A DNA stretch of 64,000 bases from Flammula alnicola. Taxonomy: Eukaryota; Basidiomycota; Agaricomycetes; Agaricales; Strophariaceae. Positions 35,043 to 47,658 of this stretch are shown one piece after another. The translations under genes and the position numbers were made by a program. The notes beneath the pieces are model-generated. The model had not been told where the DNA came from, did no database searches, and saw nothing but the letters and a program-made list of their open reading frames with translations. The DNA lies in NCBI GenBank assembly GCA_015499995.1, contig JADNRV010000023.1, positions 393,073 through 457,072 of the forward strand, written 5' to 3'. The first letter of the stretch is position 1. The number at the start of each line of letters is the position of its first letter.

Positions 35043-38000
35043 CAGTGGTGTCACTGACCCGGGTCATGACCGGTCTTGACCCGGTCGGGTCAAAAGAAGC
35101 ATTTTGACCCCATAAAAATCCAGACCCGGTCAAGAAGGGGTCATGGGAAACCGGCATACGAGCTTCCGAATGCCGGCTGACCTGCCCATCCGCCTGTTCT
35201 GTTCTTGTCAGTCAGCTCAATCAGTTCAGCTCATTCATTTCAAGATATATCAATTAGTTACTGTAGCTGCCAAGAATATGAGTGCTCTGAAGGAATAAAT
35301 GTGAAATAAGCGACCAAATGAACACCAAAAAACATCAAGATGTAAGAAGTTTTAAGACGAGAATCTGAGATCAGTTGACACGAGACGACGTTGCCGTCGA
35401 CGCAGAGTTTCCACCAAAAACACTCTCATGCGCTCGCAGCTCCTCTTCGAGGTTCTTTTTACTTCCTGGCCAATAAAACTCGAGACCTTCCTCTGGGCGA
35501 ATCGTAAAGTTGAATAACTCCGAGAGTGGGATTTGTGTCTTGTGGTTTCTCGAAGTCGATGGACGACGTGTAGCTTGCTGAACACCGTTAACGGGTATTG
35601 TTGTAGGCTCGGATAGGGTAGGCATGATGTAGGGTGGGAAGTTATCGTCGTCATCCTCTTGGTTTGATAGTTCTACCTGCCGGAAGAGACCTTCTGCATA
35701 CTGTTGAAAATCAGTCGGATCGACGTGTTCGGAGGTATCAGTCGAAGTCGATGTTAATGGCTGGTCCTCCTCCGTAATTTCTTCGAACTTTCTTTTCTTC
35801 CGATTGCGAGCAAGACCCAGCTCACAATCCTCGCGTTTGATTTGCATTCCCACCACTGCCATGTTGTGAACCTTCTTCGGGTCCAGCTTATTGCGACGCT
35901 TTGTGTGAGTGACACCAAAGCTACTGAAGACACGTTCGCACCCGGCAGAGTTGGCGACGACCGAGAAGATGTGGATAGCAAGCTTGACGATGGCGTTTCG
36001 GCCATGATTAACATCCTTGTCCAGGCGAGACCAGATCAACCGCAGGTCAAGTGGGGCGTCCTAATTCACATAAATACGAAAATAGGTGAAAGAGGGAGAA
36101 GGAACACACCTCTGCTGCAAACTTGGATTTCATCAACTCCAGGCCCATCCTTTCGTCAGAAAACTCTGCATGTTTCAACCGATAATCCTCGAAAGCAGCA
36201 AGAAAATCCAGGTCAGCCTTACGGCGCATCACACGCTCGTAGACTCGCTCCAGGATTGCATAAAGGTCAATATCAGTGAGTGATGCCTTGTTAAGCAGTG
36301 ACCCTCGGATGAATGGGTTGAGAAACACAGCCGTGATGAAAACATCTTGATCTGCCTTCTTCCATCGCTTTTCGAGGCTTGCGAGGACGCCAAGGCGGAG
36401 ATCTTCATCGAATTCGAGGTTCTGAGAAAAAATGCGGACCAAGTTGCCGAGCATGAGGAGGACATGGTCGAGGCGCGTATGCGATGCCTGGGCGACGTTG
36501 GCTGCGATTGCGAGTGGTTCGAGAATTTTCTGTATTCTGATCACAGGTAAGCCCCTTGTTACATATCATCAAAATTTCACTTACTTTCCCAATCGATGCC
36601 AAAGGGACTCGTCCCGAACTAATGCGCAGATATTCCTCGCCTTCTCCTGTAATTCCTGCTTAGTCCCCGCGCAAGTGATGAGCCTGTCCTCATTTCGTGT
36701 CCAACAGATCTGCAGTGGCTGCTTCAATTTGAGGTAACGGGTAATGGCGTGGTAGTGGGCTGTCCAACGAGTGATAGCAGGAAGAATCAAGGCCCAAAAT
36801 GATCCTTCGAAGGTGAGGATTTGCTCCGTCTGAAGGAGTGCGAGGGCAGTGCTGTGATTGTTGAACCACTTGATGACTTCCAAGGCATGATTGATGTCTT
36901 CGGTCACAGCTCGTCGGATAACGAGAAAATCGCCCACGACAAGGTTGATCTGATGCGCCCAACACAAAATAACAATCAGCCAGTCGAAGAGGCCCTGAAG
37001 CAATCGCCGCATCTTCTTTCCATCGGGTCCGTCGTCTGTGCACCAGCCGATGAGCTGGGTTCCGAATTTTTCTTCCATTAACTTCTTGTCTTCCAGTACG
37101 TGCTTGAGTAGCTGGTCTCCAGTCTTAGCTTCACGCGTAACATCATGCGTTTGTACCAGGTATGGCTGATGCAAATGTGAGTCTTATCGCTTCACCTGCA
37201 GTTATAATGATTTGACTTACTTCATATTCGACGCTCATCATTGTCGATACCACGGATGATTTGGCCACATTTTTGAAACCGTCGCATTGCCCAGTTGCCA
37301 GCTTTCCGCGAACTTTGCTGATTACCTCGTTCTCAACCCGTTGCACCTCTTGATCCAGAACTCGGCCAGACAAAATTCGCCGATCTTCCACAACGACCTC
37401 TGGCCCAACCCACTTATGGATAAACCTATGAAGTGAGGGATTTTCGGCTGCAACCCAAGCTGTGTTCAAGGCAATTAGCAGCTTGCAGAGGTCGGCCGAG
37501 AATTCTTCTTGGAGCTGGGATGCAGAAAGTGTGCGCGTGAGGTATTGTATTCCACCTGGTGACGCCCCGTGAAGAGACTTGGATCTTTTGACGGGCCGCG
37601 AAGAGTTTTGGGTGCTAAGTGGAACTGGTGTCACCGTGGACGAGACACGAAGAGATGTCGAAGGAGAAGGAGGAGAAATGTTGTTGGTTGGGGCGGCCGA
37701 GGGTTTACAGGTCAAGATAATAAGGGTACGATCGTCGGTTGAAATAAATTTGCATGTCTTGATGTGGGCTAACATGCGTTCAGCTTTTCCACAAACAGGA
37801 GCAACATTCTCTAAGGCTAAATCTCGTGTAAGTCTTGCTTTCTCTGAATCTTCAATTTCGAGTGACAAACCGGATTTCTGTAGATCTTCTTGACTTCGTA
37901 CGGCCAACAGTTGACCAGCCCTGGTTTTCACGGCGTCGGATTCAGCAAGGATGTACATGTTCCCCTTGAGGCAGGCCTTGCACCACGCTGCTTTGTTGGT

Positions 38001-38368
38001 CTGATTCGTCTTGTATTTCGTTTCGTTGCGATAGAAATATTGCCAGAGGAATTGTATGATAGTAGTCATTATGAGATGCGTAGCAACTTGGGGGATTTTA
38101 CTTGAAAGAAATATACAGACGAAAAACTCATTAAAGCCCTATTTTCCTATACTTCGAAGCAATGAAGCCCGCGACACGACACCCAGTAGGATATATCTTT
38201 CCGTCTCATTATAACTTCGCGAATTAAAAAGATGTCGCGGCTGTAGGCCTACACGTGATTTTGACCCCTTTGACCTCCGTTGACTTAGGACCTGACCGAG
38301 TCAAAATGATTTGACCCGAAATCCGGCCTGACCTTCTTGACCGGGTCAAGAAGGTCAAGACACCACTG
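35043..38368. mobile_element. hAT transposon, complete-looking (3.3 kb)
   Basis: The ends are perfect 10-bp inverted repeats, cagtggtgtc (35043-35052) and gacaccactg (38359-38368). A perfect 8-bp target duplication, ctcggaac, flanks the element at 35035-35042 and 38369-38376. Both subterminal regions are filled with tgacccgg/ccgggtca words in both orientations, as expected for transposase binding. The interior carries one leftward transposase gene. Intact ends, identical duplications and an apparently open transposase suggest a recent, possibly still active insertion. Confidence 0.93.
35371..38069 (-). CDS. hAT family transposase
   Basis: DNA transposase of the hAT superfamily, expected to cut and paste the surrounding element. 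Four exons. Exon 1 starts at the ATG 38069 and carries a BED-like zinc finger near the N-terminus (WCKACL, then AHIKTC), followed by a Ser/Pro linker. An intron of about 52-60 bases (near 37165-37221) joins VEYE to PYLVQTHDVTREAKTGDQLL. Exon 2 has the RNase H-like core, including GWCTDDGPDGKKMRRLL and CWAHQINLVVGD. Exon 3 covers 36544 to about 36110. Exon 4 contains the C-terminal dimerisation domain, FSVVANSAGCERVFSSFG, followed by KRRNKLDPKKV. The stop is at 35371. No stop or frameshift was noticed once introns are removed. Confidence 0.9.
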
Positions 38369-38556
38369 CTCGGAACGTCTAAAGCGGTACCAAGTTGCTT
38401 GCCTTTTTGGTCGAAATTCTCAGGTTATTCTGCAAATCGACTATCATTTGATTTGTAAGGTCTGTTTTAAGAGCATTCTGCTGCGCTACGATCTCTTACA
38501 TCCCTTTACATCGATCAACCCCAATACTAGTAGCACCCTAGCAAAATTGAAACATC

Positions 38557-39638
38557 ATGGAACTTCCTCGTGAAGCTGACACTCCATTCAACTCCTCAGC
38601 TCGGGCTGATATCATATTACGATCATCTGATAACGTCGATTTCTACGCAATGAAGTCATTCCTCGCCTTTGCATCCTCGGTTTTCGAGAGCATGTTCTCT
38701 CTCCCTCAATCGCAAAAGGACGGAGGAGGGCAGACCGTCGGCAGTCTTCCTGTTATCGAGCTGCAAGAGGAATGCAAGTTCATTCGCAACCTGCTGCTCC
38801 ATTGCTACCCTGGTGTCCCACCCGTTATCGAGGACGCAGACGACATTATCACCACCATCGTAGTTGCAGAGAAGTACGCCATGGATGATGTGCAGAAACA
38901 ACTTCGTACAGAGTTGTTGGCATCTCCTGCAATGACTCGTGATCCTTTGCGCATTTTCGCAGTAGCATTTCATCATGGATGGGAGGAAGTCGCAAGATTT
39001 GCGGCCAGGAAGACCCTCGATATACATGTTACCGAGCTTCCATTCTCACCAGAACTCGACTACTTAACAGGAAGTGGATTATACCGCCTGTTCGAATATA
39101 GGTATCGATGCGCTCGGCGTATCCGCCAATGGATGAGCACGACGGGCATCAGTAATCCGGATTTTTCGCAAGACAAGTCCCGCATATGGTATAGTAGTCG
39201 TGACGCTTCCACTGACGAGTATATTTGGCGGGAGGAACACGGACAGTGCAAATCGGATTCCGCCGTATTCGCACACCCAAGTCTTCGCGCTCATCCGGAT
39301 GACCGCAGTGTTCGCGTGACGGCAACGACCTGGTGGACAGCATATTTTACTGCGTTGCTCGCCAGGCTTGATGCTTGTCCAAGCGGGAATATCGTACTCG
39401 ACAACAATCTCTCGGATGAAGCTCTTACAGCTGCTTCACGTTGTCGCACGTGCGCTCGTGACGCGCATCGTCATCTGGACAACTTCAAGAAGGAACTTGC
39501 TGAAGCCATTGACAAAGTTGTTTCTGAGGTATTCCTTTCTCTTTTCTAGATCTTCACCATCTTAGACTTTATGATGCCCAGGTAGTCCTGGAGATCCAGT
39601 TCAGTAACTGCCAGCCTACAGAAGATTCTGGAAAGTGA
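38557..39638 (+). CDS. BTB/POZ domain protein, full-length
   Basis: The ATG at 38557 gives MELPREADTPFNSSARADII. The BTB fold runs to about residue 120: ILRSSDNVDFYAMKSFL, FESMFSLPQS, FIRNLLLHCYPG, AEKYAMDDVQKQLR. A long helical C-terminal half follows, with an acidic/aromatic middle and the conserved FKKELAEAIDKVVSE. An intron 39529-39582 probably leads to a last mini-exon, VVLEIQFSNCQPTEDSGK, with the stop at 39636-39638; without splicing the frame stops at 39549. The same mini-exon arrangement ends the gene at 7080, which supports the intron. The decayed copy at 15183 is its closest relative here. The hAT insertion ends 188 bp upstream. Confidence 0.85.
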
Positions 39639-41906
39639 TGATAGGCTCAATCCACTTCCTGGTTAAGTTTCACCGATCCACTAAATAAATTTCAGTCCAC
39701 TGTCGTTCGAGATTTGGAATAGGTTATAAAGTAACAAAGAACAAGAAACCTTCTTATCGATAGTATACATTATGATTGATTTCGCATTGAAGAGCATCTA
39801 AATCATTTGGTCGGTACGAGAGATCCATGTTAGCGCCATGACCTGTTCAGTCGAAATTTAATGGCTGCTCTCGAAGTTGCGTCGACTTAATAGAGACGGG
39901 GGGTGCTATCATGTTATATTAAGTATGTATCATATCCACATCGAATCCGACATTGCTCCATTATCTACCAGCACCTGCATCAACTTAGTTGCCGTATTAA
40001 GGCGTCTATGTGATTAAGCGCCCGAATCCCAACTGGTTCCCCTTCGGGAATGAGCTGCCTGCCTCCAGCCGTATCCGATAGGGCATTCCTCGCTCGGCCA
40101 GAAAGCTAGAATCAGCCTGCAGTTTAAGGTTGAACTGGAGACTGAACTTAGCCTCTAACCTGGTGAAGTCGGTAATGTGCGTGTGATTATATTTATACTA
40201 GGTGCGTGATAAAAATCTATGGGCCTCTCGACTGTATCACACGATAAATGACGAATGGTACAAGCCAATTATATGTGAAGCCTGTTTTTCAGTTGCCTCC
40301 AACGTAGTTTATCCATGGGCTGGGCCTCGCAAATGACATAACGTCGTGCTGATATCCTGCAAGGCGCTCCGACTCGAGCGTAAGGGCAAGCCTTGCCTTG
40401 CGTGAGTCATTTTATTTTTAGATGCTCAGAGGAATGCGCCCGAAAGATAAGAATAATGCATGAAGACGAGCTCAGAATTGAGATTGACGTTCATACGTCT
40501 CTTGGTTTGCTGCATTTTGTTGGAAGTGCGCATGTGAAGACCTTGACTAGCTTGACTAACCATCCTGAGCTTGAACAGGCTGCAAGCCATCATTCATTTT
40601 GCGTGGCAGCCCACTCGCGAGACACGCTTACCCGGGCCCTCAAAATCGTGACAAACATCTCTGAATTCTGAGCATTAATATTGGCTGGCGGGGTTCGAGC
40701 ATTTCGGAGAATTGACCAAATTTAAGCCATTACTCTTCTGATAAGACATCGGCGATGCGTTTTCTTCGTAAAAGATGGTTCGAAGGGAAATGCACGATGA
40801 CAGCATATGAGGATATCGGAAAACATGCTTCGATGGTAGTGAAAAAAAGAGCTGCGATTCCACAGTATCCGGTTCATCCCCGTTCTTGGGGGCAATGAAT
40901 TAGAAGAAAGCTTAGTTTGATTACCGTGGGCTTGCGCTGGTATAGAGCTTGACCTGTGGACATGGTTGCGCGATGCATTGGATGAGCTATGGAACTGGAC
41001 GAAAGGCAAAAATAGGAGCTAACCAGAGGACAAGCTTACTTTATCGGGTAAGGCCAACTGCTCACCTCCCCAGACGTTGCAGGGACCCTCCAAACACATT
41101 CATTCAGGTACACATTCATATAGGACGACGAAAACAGCACAAATATGATGTGTATAGCGGTTCGTATTGGTTCATTCATGCCCAATGCGACGGCAGGGCA
41201 AACGGCGAGGCAATGAGTGGGTCGCTGTTGATACCGAAAACGTGAGGACTGTGGATGATTTCAGAACACTGGTGTGATATGGGCTATCCACGTAACAAAT
41301 CGGACCGCCAAGGATAAGGAGGTTCGTATCGGCCATCCGATAGTATCGCAGAGTGGTGAATTACCGACCATTGCACCTAGGGATGCGGCCGTAAGAAAAC
41401 GGCCGTCAACCCGGACATGCTCCCAAGTTACGTGGAACTATCACTGGTGCTGGCAGAATGATGCATATGGACCCAACCAAACGAAAATTTGGTTCGCAGC
41501 TTCCATGTTCAGATTATAGGTGGCATGATACAAGAAATAAATCGAAGGTTGATGATGATTTGAGTGGACTCGGTCGGACTGATAATTGACCGACCATATA
41601 CCGCGCTGTGCGCACAGCAAATGACAAGGAAAAGAAGACCTCAAACTGCATGAGAAAGACGAAGGTGTCGAAGACCAAAAAATAAGAAACGAGACGGACG
41701 TGGGTCAGAGCAAAAACAATTGGCCGCAGTTTGGTTCGACTTTCTGATCGCCAACAACTAACCCCGAATCGTACCACATTTATTTTAGGGCGCGTTCCCT
41801 TTATTTTCCTGAGCTCATACCATTTTCTATATAACTTGTGGAGAGTTCCGTTTTCCTTGTCTCCTCATTCTTCATCCTCCATATATCCAGGCAAACCCCC
41901 ACAAAA
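39639..41906. other. Intergenic, about 2.3 kb
   Basis: No supported gene. Frames such as the one at 40393-40671 have no family features. The right end is the HMG-CoA synthase promoter. Confidence 0.5.
41828..41834 (+). promoter_or_regulatory. TATA box of HMG-CoA synthase gene
   Basis: The sequence tatataa lies 79 bp before the ATG at 41907. The position is suitable for a core promoter element. Confidence 0.5.
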
Positions 41907-43576
41907 ATGACTATTCCTTTGAACACTCCTTCCGTCGACATCGAGGCGCCTCGCCCAAAGGATGTTGGTGTCCTCGCTATTGAGGTCTACTTCCCTCGTC
42001 GTGTGCGTTACTTTCAATACATGTTGTCGTGAACATCTCCTGAACATTCTTTCTTACCTCTAGTGCGTCTCCGAGACCGATCTCGAAGAGTTCGATGGTG
42101 TCTCGAAGGGCAAATACACCATAGGTCTCGGTCAGGAGTATATGGCCTGGCCAGATGACCGCGAAGACATCAACTCTTTCGCTCTGAATGGTGTGTAGTT
42201 CACGTTAACCGTCCAATACCACTCTTCCGATGCTCAGGAACGCGTCTCAGCCGTCTCTGGCCTCCTCGAAAAGTTCAACATCGACCCAAAGTCCATTGGA
42301 CGCATTGAGGTCGGAACTGAAACCATCATCGACAAGTCAAAATCCGTCAAGACCACCCTCATGGATCTCTTTGCTGAATCTGGTAACTTCGATATCGAGG
42401 GTATCGACTCGAAGAATGCTTGCTACGGTGGAACAGCCGCGCTCTTCAATGCCATCAACTGGATTGAGTCCAGCTCTTGGGATGGTCGCAATGCAATTGT
42501 CGTCTCGGGCGACATTGCTGTATACGCCGAAGGTCCTGCTCGTCCTGCTGGCGGTGCCGGAGCCTGTGCTATGCTGATTGGGCCTAACGCCCCTGTTGTG
42601 TTCGAACGTAAGCACACATGGCTGGTCTAATCATAGAATGATGCTGACCTGCATCTAAAATAGCCATTCATGGAACGTACATGGCCAACACTTACGATTT
42701 CTACAAGCCACAACTGTCCTCTGAATACCCCGAAGTCGACGGGCCCGTCTCTGTGGTCACATACGTTGCCGCTCTGGATGCTGCCTACGCCGCTTTCCGT
42801 GAAAAGCTCGCAAAAGCCGCGAAGCGCGCACATCTCAACGGAAATGTGGCCGAGAAGCCCTCCGAAACCCCTTTCTCTCTTGAAGATGTCGACTACGCCA
42901 TTTTCCACAGCCCCTATGGGAAGCAAGCCGTTAAGGGCCACGCGCGCATGCTCTTCAACGACTTCCTCGTCAACCCCAAAGCACCCCACTTTGCCAATAT
43001 CCCAGACCCCGAATCTCTCCTCTCCGCCACACATGCCGCCACCCTTACCGACAAGAACGTCGAGAAGGTGTTCGTCAACGCCTCCAAAGCCTCTTTCGCG
43101 CAAAAGACCGATCCCGGCATGGCGTGCTCGCGTCGCCTAGGAAATATGTACACTGCATCGCTCTACGGCTGCCTTGCCTCGCTTGTGGCTTCTGTCGAGC
43201 CCCAGACATTGCTTGGCAAGCGCGCCAGCTTGTTCTCTTTCGGTAGTGGCTGCGCCTCCAGCTTCTGGACACTGAAAGTGAAGGGCGACACAACCGAGAT
43301 CAGGGAAAAGTTGGACCTCCTAAACCGCCTTGCCCAAATTAAAGTCGTACCACCCCAGGAATTCGTTGCCGCTCTTCTCGTGCGTACTTGACTTCGCTTA
43401 TTTCATTTTATTTGAAGCTCATTTTGATCATTCAAAAATAGCTCCGTGAGAAGAACCACATTGCTTCGTCGTACACGCCCGAGGGGTCTGTCGATAACAT
43501 CTGGCCAGGCGCGTACTACCTCGAGAGCGTCGACTCGAAGTACAGGCGCAAGTACCTCCGTGCGCCTTCGGCTTAA
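41907..43576 (+). CDS. ERG13: Hydroxymethylglutaryl-CoA synthase
   Basis: Condenses acetyl-CoA with acetoacetyl-CoA to HMG-CoA, an early step of the mevalonate and ergosterol pathway; cytosolic. The start is [20 protein letters not shown]. Catalytic residues are all visible: Glu in GRIEVGTET (about residue 99), the acyl-accepting Cys in [13 protein letters not shown] (about 137), and His in [18 protein letters not shown]. Other family blocks are [58 protein letters not shown] and [12 protein letters not shown]. Five exons with introns near 42003-42063, 42193-42236, 42608-42662 and 43388-43441. The C-terminus is [20 protein letters not shown], and the stop is at 43574-43576. The gene is intact. 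The second intron has a weak gtgtag donor, so that border is the least certain. Confidence 0.95.
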
Positions 43577-43916
43577 TTTATCATCGCACTTTTCCCTTGC
43601 TCTAGCATACACGATACCACATTTGCTACTCGCCGCATTACTCAATATTAACCATCACCTCCCAAGCTTGCACGTCTCCGCCAGCGGTAGCTTGTCTCAT
43701 CCTCCTTGGATCCCATAGATTTACTTTTTTCTGCATACAAACAACATGTAATTACCTATCTTATGGAAGGTTGTAGTGATTCTTGGAAGTCATCATTTAT
43801 GAATTTGTGGAACCTTGCAGTAATCAGCTACCCGAGACTTAGAACGTGCACGGATGCACTAAAATCGACATCAAGAGTTTTTCGTGCTCAGTTCCCTCTC
43901 CTACATCTTAGTCAAC

Positions 43917-45667
43917 ATGAATATCCCTCAGCCAGAAAAACGACGCGTCAAAGTCAACTCTGGCACTCTGCCTGCCTTCAAGATCGCCTCGCTCGCTGCG
44001 TGCCATCCATTCTCCCAGCAGGTCGGTGTTCAGACCATGTGAATCCGATTCTTGCCACCAACCCATCCAAACTCGAAGGAAGCTCACATACCTATGTTAT
44101 CTAGCTCGATCTCGTTTTTCCGTCAAATCCGCTTCTGTCTACAGCTCTTGAAAAGCTTGAAACGACATATGGAAAGGGAAAAGCGAGGTTGGCTGATGTT
44201 GTGAATAACGCGCATACATTTGTGAATTCTGTTGAAGCCGAAAGGTATGTACGACCCTTTCTCCGACTTTCTACGCATCATTTCATCCGTTTGCGTTTAG
44301 TACTCTCTTAGTCGTGAGCGCCAATGCACACGATGAAGATGCGTGGTGTATAGACCCGCGCGGCCATCTCACTTTATCTGTCTCGAAAGATACCTACGAA
44401 CGTCTTGGACTCGTCGGGCAGAAGCTGCCGTTCAAGAACCACAGCGAACAACATGGTGCGCATAGCGTTTAAACCGTGTTTTTGAGTCTCTGACAATACG
44501 CTGTATCTATTCATTCTATCCAGTGATCGATATATCATTACAGAAAAATGTCCAATCGCCGGCCGTGCAAGCGAGACAGAAGACGAGCTTGGAAGTTTGG
44601 GATAAAACACGAGAGGGCGAGCTAGGGAAGGATGCTGGTGCTTGGGACGTCGTATATTGCTCGAAGGGTGAGCTAGTTCGGTCCTTCATTCATTAAATTT
44701 CCTTTGCATTCCTCTTCTCCACTTTCCTTATAAGAGCGCCTTTTTGTTGTTTTGGCCATTCTTTTTGTTCTTCCATGTTATTGTCCTCCTCTATTCATGG
44801 TCATTCCGTGGGATGCAGATTCATTTGTATTCATGAATTTTATTAGATCGAGGCGTAACACCTGACGTCCCGTTTGGACTCGGAGGGGGGCAGTTACATC
44901 GAGTGCAATGCAAGAAGAAGGAACTGCAGGACCTGTATGTTCCCGTCCCGTCTCTTTCGCCTCCCCCGGAAACTTCCTTGAAGGCGAAGTCAAAAAAAGG
45001 AAGCGTAGCAGAACATGATGAAGAAATTTTAGATGACTGGAATCGCCGAGTGGAGAGTCTGTTCGAGTGGATAGGTATGGCTGGCCTTGGTGCACAACGG
45101 TATGTGGTTTTCTTGTACCCTTTTTCGTAAACCACTGAACCAGTTTATGTTTATTCAAACCGTTGTTTTCGTAGCTTATCCGCGAACGACCGCGTCGATC
45201 CTTACGTTGCTTTATACGAGCACCCTACACCCTCCCATGTTCAAAACGTCACACATCTACAGTGGAGAGGTCTTCTGTCTCCGAGCTTCGTAAAAGACGT
45301 TATGGAAACTGTCATGTGAGCTATCCTCTCTTGTATTCAGTAATTTGTCTCTTCTCTACTGCTCAAGTCTTTACTGAACCCTTTATTCCTCAGTACCACA
45401 CTTCAAAGTCCAGCCTCAGCCCCCTCCTTCGTCGGCATAACCTGCCACGCTCTAACAACCGCGCCCGTGTCATACATCCCTTACACCGCTACGGAAACTG
45501 GCGCATTACAGAGCCCTGGCACTGTTCCTCTGAAGCTACCAAGAGCAGACGGCGAAGACACCTGGAGTCTCATTCTGGAGCGCCCATCTCCAGCTAACGG
45601 AGTTGTCGGCCCCGTTCGCTGGTGTTTGGCAGAAAGCCTTGGTCAGTGGGATTCACGGTGGGGTTGA
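43917..45667 (+). CDS. RPP40: Ribonuclease P/MRP protein subunit, Rpp40-like
   Basis: Protein subunit of RNase P, which removes tRNA 5' leaders in the nucleus. The ATG at 43917 gives MNIPQPEKRRVKVNSGTL. The N-terminal half has HPFSQQLDLVFPSNPLL and then a domain with GHLTLSVSKDTYERLGLVGQ, which matches the Rpp40 pattern of a beta region ending in YExLGLxG. The middle contains FGLGGGQLHRVQCKKKELQD and a charged linker. The C-terminal part has LQWRGLLSPSFVKDVM and the block ITCHALTTAPVSYIP, comparable to the 'GFADSPVSW' end of human RPP40. At least six exons; the stop is at 45665-45667. The assignment rests on these spaced motifs because the family diverges strongly, and I consider it probable rather than certain. 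The gene reads through without breaks. Confidence 0.65.
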
Positions 45668-46764
45668 GAGTCATGTCTGGAAGGCCCCTCAAAAGTCGTT
45701 CACAAAACCAACATTCCTTCTGCTAGAGTCCAGTGCGATGGCATACAGTCATCTGAACGAACGCTTCACGCAAGTTTGCGCCGCGATCGACCTCAGGGCC
45801 CAATCTCCATGAATAGATTCGTAAAAGATCTACTGAGAGATAGAAATACCTGAGACAGTATTGCATGACCTGCAAGATATAATCTGTGTCACCGATGTCG
45901 CAGATCTTGTGCAAACGATATAAGACTTGCAACGGTCTTTAGGCGCGCAGCTGGGTCTTCCGGACTCTCCATGTCATTGGGCATAAGCTTGGTACTAGTA
46001 AGCTGCAAATATCGAACGGTATTTCGATGGAGCGAAGGTGCAAAGATGAGCAGAAGATTGGCACTCTGAGCAATGAGGCCTGAGGCTTGGTATCTGAGTG
46101 AGCGCTCGGACCTTTGCAGCAGCGGTACCGATAAGATCTCGAAATAATTACATGCCCCACATCTCGCAGAGGGATCTAAGATGATCTGCCAGATTCGAGC
46201 GGCAATATCAACTCTAAGTGGGATCTTTCGAAGTGAGATAATACGATCGGAAGAGCGACCACAGAGATTACTTGGACACAAATAGCGAGAGAGGACTGAG
46301 AGAGAGCAAAAAGGTTGTTGCAAGGTTTGTATACAAGTGATAAAAAAAGAGGGCTGCAAGGCATCAAATGATACAGTACAAAAAGGTATATATGTGCTAG
46401 AGCTAGAGCGGAGTAAAGGGTACATACACATATGTAGTGATTCGGCCAAGGAATGTGTGTGTGTGCGAGTGCGAGTGCGAGGGCGGGAAGACTGTAGATG
46501 TGAAGCAGAGCATATAAATCAAGACATAAACAGAGAAAACATAAGAAGATTCGAAGAAAAGAAAAGAAGAAAATGACAGTCACGAAATCTAAGCCATTCA
46601 ACCACAGTAGAATACACGAGCACATCCATCCTCCACGACGAAAAAATAGAAGCATCGGTACATAGTGTATAAGCGAAGACTCTATCATTAAAGAGGCCGG
46701 AAGTATGCGTAGATTTTGGTAGGCATTGGCCACACAAGCACCACTGGGGATGAGTGGCGCCACT
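45668..46764. other. Intergenic between convergent genes
   Basis: Converging 3' flanks of the Rpp40-like gene and the unknown leftward gene. A microsatellite (gtgtgtgtgcgagtgcgag) lies at about 46456-46482. Open frames on the minus strand are hydrophobic by base composition only and are not supported as genes. Confidence 0.5.
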
Positions 46765-47658
46765 TCACATCACGGTGTTAGGGATACGAATGCGAGCAGG
46801 GGAGGCATCAATGCGGGCAAACGACATCCGGGCACGGGGGTTGGTGAGAGGTCCGTCGCGGTTAGTATGAGCGAGGGTCGGGCTGGATGGAAGGGCAGGG
46901 AAGGAATGTTGCTGCCAGGAGTAGAATCGGGGTGTCACAGAAGGCGGAGGAGACGGGGTGATCATGGTTTGGGATTGTCGACGGAACGTGAGCGTGGACT
47001 GCGGTGGCGGCGTAGAGGGGGCAGGAGAGTCGGGGGAAGGAGAGCGGTCTTCCGCCTCGACTTGGGGGGTGCGCGTAACATTGATCGGGGTTATGTTGAC
47101 CGTTCGGCGCAAAGTGGGGGAGACAGGAGCGTCAGTGGCACTGGCGTCTGGTGCGATGGCCGGGGGAATGAAGACTGGATTGGTCAATTGGTCGCGGCGT
47201 GGAGATTCCGAAGTGACGAATGGTGGTACAGTGAAGGCCCTCGCGATGGAGCGAGTGGCACGCGCAGGTCGCCATTCTGGTTCTGTAGGGCTCGTTACTT
47301 CCGAATCGACCTCCCAGCGAGCTGTGCGGTTGGTGTAAACATCGGCGATGAGGATGGCTGGATCGTCGGATCCAACAGCCATGGGGCTGCCCCGGTCGCT
47401 AATGCTGCTGTCGCTAGAGTCCGAGCTGTCTGCTGTGCCGTCCGCCCTGGCCAAAGAGGCCAACTCAGCCTGTTCGCGCGCAACCTGTACGGGGTCAATG
47501 AAGGCCTCGTATTCTGCATCCTGGAAGAAGTCCTCCGAATCGGGATCGAAGTGGGACCAAGAGGTCCATCGTTCGCAGATGTCGACCTTGGGTTCTGGTT
47601 CCGTCCTAACTGCGGGGGAAGGGACAGCGTAGGCTTGAGAGAAGAGAGCTCGACCCAT
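46765..47658 (-). CDS. Unknown Ser/Pro-rich protein
   Basis: Single-exon frame of 297 residues. I place the start at the ATG 47658, giving MGRALFSQAYAVPSP; no ATG precedes it in frame. A short ordered-looking block, ERWTSWSHFDPDSEDFFQDA, then EYEAFIDPVQVAREQAELA, is followed by about 200 residues of low-complexity Ser/Thr/Pro sequence and a basic C-terminus (ARIRIPNTVM). There are no membrane segments and no recognised catalytic motif. The FDPDSEDFF block is the part most likely to be conserved and could be used to find relatives. Its function is unknown. An equally long frame on the opposite strand is treated as its shadow. Confidence 0.6.
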   Translation of the reverse strand: MGRALFSQAYAVPSPAVRTEPEPKVDICERWTSWSHFDPDSEDFFQDAEYEAFIDPVQVAREQAELASLARADGTADSSDSSDSSISDRGSPMAVGSDDPAILIADVYTNRTARWEVDSEVTSPTEPEWRPARATRSIARAFTVPPFVTSESPRRDQLTNPVFIPPAIAPDASATDAPVSPTLRRTVNITPINVTRTPQVEAEDRSPSPDSPAPSTPPPQSTLTFRRQSQTMITPSPPPSVTPRFYSWQQHSFPALPSSPTLAHTNRDGPLTNPRARMSFARIDASPARIRIPNTVM

